The notes under the pieces: generated by a model
What the model was told of the DNA's origin: nothing
What the model saw: the letters and a program-made list of their open reading frames with translations, nothing else
Database searches by the model: none
Assembly: GCA_021840785.1 (NCBI GenBank)
Contig: JAKBXD010000003.1
Coordinates: 1-28,417, forward strand
From: Pseudomonadota bacterium
GTDB lineage: Bacteria > Pseudomonadota > Gammaproteobacteria > Acidithiobacillales > Acidithiobacillaceae
DNA: 28,417 bases
Direction: 5' to 3'
Made by a program: the position numbers and the translations under genes
In this document: piece after piece, positions 23,813-28,417 of the stretch
How positions within the stretch are numbered: position 1 is the first letter of the stretch
Layout of the letters: every line of letters begins with the position of its first letter

Positions 23813-25164
23813 TGGAGGAAACGTGGTGGCCGACGTCGTATGCCTTGTGGCAGCGATCGAAGCGCAGTTTGGTGGGAGGGGTGTCGACGGGCATGCGCGC
23901 CGCGGCGAAACCCCATCCCTTGTTTTTTGAGCGGGCATCGGGGGCCTATTTGTGGGATGTCGATGGCCATCGACTCCTCGATTATGTTCTGGGATGGGGC
24001 GCCGTGTTGTTAGGTCATGCGCATCCTGGGGTGGTGCAAGCGGTTACCCGGCAAGTGGCCGCAGGCGAAACCTTTGGTGCGCAGCATCGCCTGGAATATG
24101 AAGTGGCTGAACGCATTCTGGACCGGTTTAGCTTTGCCGACCGCGTGCTCTATAGCAATACAGGCACGGAGGCGGTGCAGGTGGCCTTGCGCTTGGCGCG
24201 CGCTGCGACGGGGCGCACCAAGGTGATTAAGTTTGTCGGGCACTATCATGGCTGGGCCGACTCCGTTCTGATTTCCTATCGTCCCCCGGACCCTGCCGGA
24301 CGGACGCCGTATCTGGAGAGTCGAGGGCAGGTGGCATCGGTGCAAGAGGAGGTGCTCGTGTGCCCATGGAATGATCGGGCAGCGCTGCAAAGCCTGATTC
24401 AGCGGTTTCCCCAGGATATTGCCGCGATTATCGCCGAACCGGTCTTATGCAACTCCGGTGTGATTGCCCCGGAGCCGGGTTATCTGGAATGGATCCGGTC
24501 GTGGGCGACACGGGCAGGGAGTGTTTTGATATTCGATGAAGTGATCACCGGTTTTCGTTTGGGGCCTTCGGGAGCGACGGGACATTATGGGGTGAGTCCG
24601 GATCTCATCGTGCTCGGAAAGGCCGTCGCCAACGGGTATCCGCTGAGTCTCGTGGCTGGTAAGGCGGCGCTCATGGACCAGGCAGATGGGGGTGGGGTGG
24701 TCCATGCGGGCACGTTTAACGGGAACCCGGTGGTCCTGCAAGCCGCCATGGCCACGTTGACCGCCTTGGACGGGGCCGAGACCTGGTCGCGGCTCGTGCA
24801 AGCCACTGCCCTCTTGGCCTCTGGACTCCGTGAGCGCTTACACCACTACCATTGGGCCGGCCGTGTGAATCATCTCGGCGGCGTGCTGCAAGTTTTGTTG
24901 GGCGTGCACGAGCCCGTGACCGATTATGCGGGGTATGCGGCGGCCGACCATGCCACTTACACCCAGTTACTGATCGAATGCTTGAAACGGAACGTCTATC
25001 TATTGCCTGGGGGCCGTCTGTACGTGTCGGCCGCGCATACCGATGAGGATATCCGAATGACCTTGGCCGCCTTTGATGCGGCCATGGAGGCCGTGAGTCT
25101 TGCGAAGGAGGGAGTCCACCGTGGCGACACGGATTCATCAAGGATGGAAACTGGAAGACATTGA
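23812..25164 (+). CDS. Class III aminotransferase (glutamate-1-semialdehyde 2,1-aminomutase-like)
   Basis: 450-residue PLP enzyme of the omega-aminotransferase class, closest in motif style to HemL. YSNTGTEAVQVALRLAR binds PLP phosphate, GHYHGWAD follows, D242 in IFDEVITGFR binds the pyridine N, and K270 in VLGKAVANGYPLS forms the Schiff base. ATG 23812 overlaps the IclR stop by one base and has GGAGGGAG upstream. A role in haem synthesis is unlikely given the operon of mutarotase-like protein, SDR and 2-hydroxyacid dehydrogenase; amination or deamination of an amino sugar or keto acid is more plausible but is inference. Its 3' end overlaps the next gene by 44 bp. Confidence 0.92.
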   Translation: MEETWWPTSYALWQRSKRSLVGGVSTGMRAAAKPHPLFFERASGAYLWDVDGHRLLDYVLGWGAVLLGHAHPGVVQAVTRQVAAGETFGAQHRLEYEVAERILDRFSFADRVLYSNTGTEAVQVALRLARAATGRTKVIKFVGHYHGWADSVLISYRPPDPAGRTPYLESRGQVASVQEEVLVCPWNDRAALQSLIQRFPQDIAAIIAEPVLCNSGVIAPEPGYLEWIRSWATRAGSVLIFDEVITGFRLGPSGATGHYGVSPDLIVLGKAVANGYPLSLVAGKAALMDQADGGGVVHAGTFNGNPVVLQAAMATLTALDGAETWSRLVQATALLASGLRERLHHYHWAGRVNHLGGVLQVLLGVHEPVTDYAGYAAADHATYTQLLIECLKRNVYLLPGGRLYVSAAHTDEDIRMTLAAFDAAMEAVSLAKEGVHRGDTDSSRMETGRH

Positions 25165-26137
25165 GGCAGTCGTGCTGGAAAACGCGCACCTTCGATTGGA
25201 TGTCTTAGTGGGCATGGGATGCAAGATCTACAATGTATGGGACCGAGTCTCGGGGCACAATCTCTTGTGGCATCATCCGCGCCGACGGGTTGAACGGGCC
25301 CCCTTTGGAGCCAACTTCGATGATTGGTGGGCGGGTGGCTGGGACGATCCTTTTCCCAATGGGGCGCCCACGACCTTTGGCGGCGACGATCGCCCGTATT
25401 TGGGCGAACTATGGACCCGGCCCTGGAATTTTACGATCGAAGGGGCCGACTCCCCGAGCCCGGTTCTTCATGTGTGGACCGAAGGGGTCATCACCCCGGC
25501 CCGGGTGGATAAGTGGATTCAGCTCGATCCCGATCGGCCCGTGATGACCGTGCGCTATCGGGTGACGAATCTACAGGGTGCTCCCATCGAATTCATGCTG
25601 GGCATCCACCCGGCGCTGACCATCGACGCGGGTTATCGCATCGATGTTCCGGCCAAAACGGTTCAGGTGGAAGAATCGCGGGGGGGTGCCCTAGGGAAAC
25701 CTGGGAAGACGTATACTTGGCCCATGGTGGCCGATAGCCAGGGAAATCCCGTGGATCTGCGGAAGGTTCCCGGGGCCCATGCCCAATGCTATGGCTTTGC
25801 TTATGCCACGGCGCTATCCGCCGGGTGGCTAGCGCTATCGGCTCCCGATGATCGGCCGGGGTTTGCCCTGGCCTTTGATCCGCTGGCCTTTCCCACCGTG
25901 TGGCTGTGGTTGGTGTACGGGGGCTGGCGCGGTTTGTACCATGTTGCTCTCGAACCCTGGACCAGCTTTCCTTCTCGCATGGACGTCGCCAGTCAGGAAG
26001 GACGGACGGTGACGCTGGCGGCGGGCGCACGGTGGGAGACGGCAGTGACGGCGGTAGTTCACCGAGGTTGGCAGCAGATTGATCAGGTCACGACCGAGGG
26101 CGAAATTCGAGGACAATGCAAGGAGGGGCGGTCATGA
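25121..26137 (+). CDS. Aldose 1-epimerase/galactose mutarotase-like protein
   Basis: 338 residues with the beta-supersandwich pattern of mutarotase-like proteins: an N-terminal ENAHLRLDVLVGMGCKIYNVWD, a GWDDPFPNG segment, then LGIHPALTIDAGYRIDVP and HVALEPWTSFP, in which His and Glu residues take the places used in sugar binding and catalysis. GTG 25121 is chosen because AAGGAGGGAG lies just upstream, giving a 44-bp overlap with the aminotransferase gene. The stop overlaps the next ATG as ATGA. It may interconvert anomers of the sugar handled by the operon, or be a non-catalytic sugar-binding relative; conserved residues were judged by eye only. Confidence 0.75.
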   Translation: MATRIHQGWKLEDIEAVVLENAHLRLDVLVGMGCKIYNVWDRVSGHNLLWHHPRRRVERAPFGANFDDWWAGGWDDPFPNGAPTTFGGDDRPYLGELWTRPWNFTIEGADSPSPVLHVWTEGVITPARVDKWIQLDPDRPVMTVRYRVTNLQGAPIEFMLGIHPALTIDAGYRIDVPAKTVQVEESRGGALGKPGKTYTWPMVADSQGNPVDLRKVPGAHAQCYGFAYATALSAGWLALSAPDDRPGFALAFDPLAFPTVWLWLVYGGWRGLYHVALEPWTSFPSRMDVASQEGRTVTLAAGARWETAVTAVVHRGWQQIDQVTTEGEIRGQCKEGRS

Positions 26138-26901
26138 GACGATTGGCAGGTCGCGGGGCCTTGATAACGGGAGCGGGATCGGGAATCGGGGAAGCCACGG
26201 CGAAACACTTTGCGGCCGAAGGCGCTCGCGTGGGAGTCTTGGATATTGAGGCTCGCCGCGTCGAGGCGGTGGTCGCTGCGATTACTGAGCAAGGTGGTGA
26301 CGCCTTGGCATTGAGGGCCGATGTGAGTGACGCCGACCAAGTCGAGCTGGCCGTGAAACAGATGCTGGCCGGGGGGCGATTGGATGTTTTGGTGAACAAC
26401 GCTGCCGTGCAGCACATGGGGGCCCTGCATCAGTGCGCCGATGCGGCGGTGGATGCCATGATCAATGTCAATCTAAAAGGCAGTGTGTATGGGTGCCGCG
26501 CCGTGCTGCCCACCTTCATTGCGCAAGGCCACGGGACCGTTTTGTTTACCAGTTCGGTCCTGGGTTTAGTCGCCGACCCGGACTTGGCAGTCTACGGAGC
26601 GACCAAGGCGGGGATGTTAGCGCTCATGCGGTCTATCGCCGTGGCCTATGGTCCGCAAGGCATTCGGGCGGTCGCGGTGTGCCCAGGTGACGTGGAAACT
26701 CCCTTGGTCGCCGAGTACTTTCAGTTCCAACCGAATCCGTCCGCTGCCCGTGACGCGGTCTATGCGCACTACCCGTTGCGGCGCATTGCCGATCCTGGGG
26801 AAGTCGCGAAGGTCCTGGTATTTTTAGCGTCGGAGGAGGCGTCGTTTATTAGTGGGACCCCGATCGTTGTGGACGGTGGCCTCTTGGCCAACGTGTATTA
26901 A
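26134..26901 (+). CDS. Classical SDR oxidoreductase
   Basis: 255-residue SDR with TGAGSGIG (12-19), NNAA at ~88-91 and S140/Y154/K158 (VYGATKAG). It ends with FISGTPIVVDGG. ATG 26134 is preferred to the in-frame ATG at 26116 because AAGGAGGGG lies between them and because it gives a 4-bp ATGA overlap with the preceding stop. An acidic residue (D37 in VLDIE) at the end of the second strand suggests NAD preference. Likely oxidises a sugar or sugar acid in the IclR operon. Confidence 0.93.
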   Translation: MRRLAGRGALITGAGSGIGEATAKHFAAEGARVGVLDIEARRVEAVVAAITEQGGDALALRADVSDADQVELAVKQMLAGGRLDVLVNNAAVQHMGALHQCADAAVDAMINVNLKGSVYGCRAVLPTFIAQGHGTVLFTSSVLGLVADPDLAVYGATKAGMLALMRSIAVAYGPQGIRAVAVCPGDVETPLVAEYFQFQPNPSAARDAVYAHYPLRRIADPGEVAKVLVFLASEEASFISGTPIVVDGGLLANVY

Positions 26902-26950
26902 CTCCCCGCGCAGGAGAGAGGCCACAGATTCCCTGAAAGGATGGATACCG

Positions 26951-27889
26951 ATGATCGTGATTGCCGAGATGATGGACCCGAGTGGGATTGAGCGACTGTC
27001 CGGGTACGAGGAGGTGCATTACGATCCGGACCTCTTTCGAAAACCTGACGCGCTGAGCCAATGGCTAGCCCGGGCGCAGGCGCTCATCGTACGGAATCAA
27101 ACGCCGGTCACCGCCGAATTGTTGGCATCGGCTCCCGTGCTTCAGGTGGTGGGACGGCTCGGCGTCGGGCTGGACAACCTCGATTGCCTAGCAGCCAAAC
27201 GTCAGGGCGTCCGCATTGTGACGGCTCAAGGCGCGAATGCGGTGGCGGTGGCCGAATATGTCTTTGCTTGCTTGCTGAATGCTATCCGACCTTTGGAAGC
27301 GGTCGGAGCTCGTGTGAAAGCTGGAGAATGGGATCGTACGCGCGGTGGAGGAGAACTCTTTGGTAAAACGCTCGGCCTTGTGGGGCTAGGAGACATTGCG
27401 ACCCGGGTGGCATTTCGAGCACGTAGTTTTGGGATGAACGTCGTCGCGTATGATCCATGGCAAGTCTCCGCCCACCTGGCCGCGATGGAATTGGGGGTCC
27501 GCCTGCTGGAATTTCCCGAGGTTCTGCGGATGGCCGATTTTCTCAGCGTGCACGTGCCATTAACGGAGGAGACTCATCACCTACTCGATGCCGATGCGCT
27601 TACGCACGTCAAACCCGGTGTCTATCTCATCAACACATCCCGCGGAGGCGTCATCGATGAGAGGGCTTTGGCGACGGCCGTCACGCAGGGCCGATTACGA
27701 GGAGCTGCCTTGGATGTACGGGCCCACGAACCTCCACCGGCGGACGATCCGTTGCGTGATCTCGAGACGGTGAGGACGACGCCGCATATTGCAGGCCTGA
27801 CGACGGAGGCAGGGCATCGTACCGCGCTGATGGTCGCCGACGATGTGCTTCGCGTCTTGGCTGGCCAGCCGCCTTTGGGAGCGGTATGA
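26951..27889 (+). CDS. D-isomer-specific 2-hydroxyacid dehydrogenase (SerA/hydroxypyruvate reductase-like)
   Basis: 312 residues. The cofactor loop is GLVGLGDIATRVA, in which the third Gly of GxGxxG is Ala (A150). Catalytic R231 (NTSRGG), E260 (AHEPP) and H279 (TPHIAG) are all present. ATG 26951 follows AAAGGATGG. The protein lacks the regulatory ACT domain of SerA, so a role in serine synthesis is unlikely; reduction or oxidation of a sugar-derived 2-keto or 2-hydroxy acid fits better. The stop is followed directly by remnants of a sugar isomerase gene. Confidence 0.92.
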   Translation: MIVIAEMMDPSGIERLSGYEEVHYDPDLFRKPDALSQWLARAQALIVRNQTPVTAELLASAPVLQVVGRLGVGLDNLDCLAAKRQGVRIVTAQGANAVAVAEYVFACLLNAIRPLEAVGARVKAGEWDRTRGGGELFGKTLGLVGLGDIATRVAFRARSFGMNVVAYDPWQVSAHLAAMELGVRLLEFPEVLRMADFLSVHVPLTEETHHLLDADALTHVKPGVYLINTSRGGVIDERALATAVTQGRLRGAALDVRAHEPPPADDPLRDLETVRTTPHIAGLTTEAGHRTALMVADDVLRVLAGQPPLGAV

Positions 27890-28417
27890 GCCGGACCTGA
27901 GCGAGGTCTGGGGCATCCATGGATCGAATATGTGGTGTGCCCGGGAGTGCCTGAGTCGATTCGACAAACGCGGGAGGATTATTTGCGGCTGGCGGATTTG
28001 TTCAATGATGTCGGCGCCGTCTGTCACCAGGCGGGGATGAAATTTGGCTACCATAATCATCACAGCGAATTTGAAGTATTTGACGGGGAACAGGGGATCG
28101 ATTTGATTTTCGCGCATACCGACCCGCAGTTCGTACAGATGGAACTCGATGTGTTTTGGGTAGAAAAAGCGGGGGCTATCGAGCGGTGAAGTATTTACGC
28201 AATATGCCGGACGCTGTGAGTTGATTCATATCAAAGATATGACTCGCGATGATCGGCAGACCTTTGCCGAGGTGGGGCAAGGTCGATTGGACATCCCAAC
28301 GATGGTATCGGTGGCCGAAGCGTCGGGCGTGAAGTGGTTGCTGGTGGAACAAGACGTGTGCGAACGCGATCCCTTCGAGAGTGTCGTCACTCTTAGTTAT
28401 GAGTATTTACGCCAGAT
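27890..28417 (+). pseudogene. Sugar phosphate isomerase/epimerase (AP-endonuclease-2/xylose isomerase-like), 5'-truncated and frameshifted
   Basis: Family sequence begins abruptly after the previous stop. One frame reads HPWIEYVVCPGVPESIRQ, then LADLFNDVGAVCHQAG, MKFGYHNHHSEF and QMELDVFWVEKAG, up to a TGA at 28187-28189. From a G5 run at 28171-28175 the homology continues one frame over as LSSGEVFTQYAGRCELIHIK, then VGQGRLDIPTMV and SGVKWLLVEQD to the window end. One extra G explains the shift. About 90 N-terminal residues with any start codon are missing. The GYHNH and IHIKDM motifs are typical metal-binding blocks. A homopolymer sequencing error could explain the shift, but not the missing start. 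Confidence 0.85.

Overview
The window is a 28.4 kb carbohydrate-catabolism island from a bacterium of moderately high GC. Strong purine-rich Shine-Dalgarno (SD) sites, several GTG starts, sigma-A-like promoters and the mix of IclR, DeoR and FGGY families suggest a Gram-positive (Bacillota-like) soil or hot-spring organism. The sequence alone does not fix the taxon. Almost every intact gene is a glycoside hydrolase, a sulfatase, an enolase-superfamily sugar-acid dehydratase, a sugar or polyol dehydrogenase, a kinase or a regulator.

Layout. (1) 1-9008, plus strand: the C-terminal part of a Gfo/Idh/MocA oxidoreductase, a ~550-nt highly structured non-coding stretch (838-1390) that looks like a stand-alone HEARO/omega-RNA type IS200/IS605 element, then a GH97 glycosidase, a Cys-type sulfatase, an enolase-superfamily dehydratase with its own promoter, two SDRs and an RraA-like protein. 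(2) 9073-13468, minus strand: GH36-like alpha-galactosidase, a 22-codon leader ORF with a hairpin-sequestered SD, a LacI-HTH/DeoR-sensor chimeric regulator, and a very good D-galactonate dehydratase (dgoD). Two copies of a 10-bp repeat bracket the promoter of this operon. (3) 13690-14048: a decayed MalG-type ABC sugar permease. (4) 14194-18184, plus strand: FGGY kinase, an MtlD-like dehydrogenase lacking its catalytic His, and a zinc polyol dehydrogenase preceded by a perfect 16-bp palindrome. (5) 18537-22216, minus strand: GH38 alpha-mannosidase coupled by an ATGA overlap to a glucarate-dehydratase-like enzyme. (6) 23069-28417, plus strand: IclR regulator, class III aminotransferase, mutarotase-like protein, SDR and 2-hydroxyacid dehydrogenase, tightly packed, followed by a 5'-truncated and frameshifted sugar isomerase/epimerase that runs off the window.

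Working model (inference): glycosidases and the sulfatase release galactose-, mannose- or uronate-type sugars. SDR/MDR/Gfo enzymes oxidise them to acids, three distinct enolase-superfamily dehydratases make 2-keto-3-deoxy acids, and RraA/FGGY enzymes feed central metabolism by largely non-phosphorylative routes. No intact transporter gene is present and the one permease is dead, so uptake must be encoded elsewhere. Two pseudogenes with homopolymer frameshifts and the solo RNA element mark the island as actively rearranging.

The most interesting items are the LacI/DeoR domain-swapped regulator with its unusual leader, the solo structured RNA, and the MtlD-like enzyme with a replaced catalytic residue.
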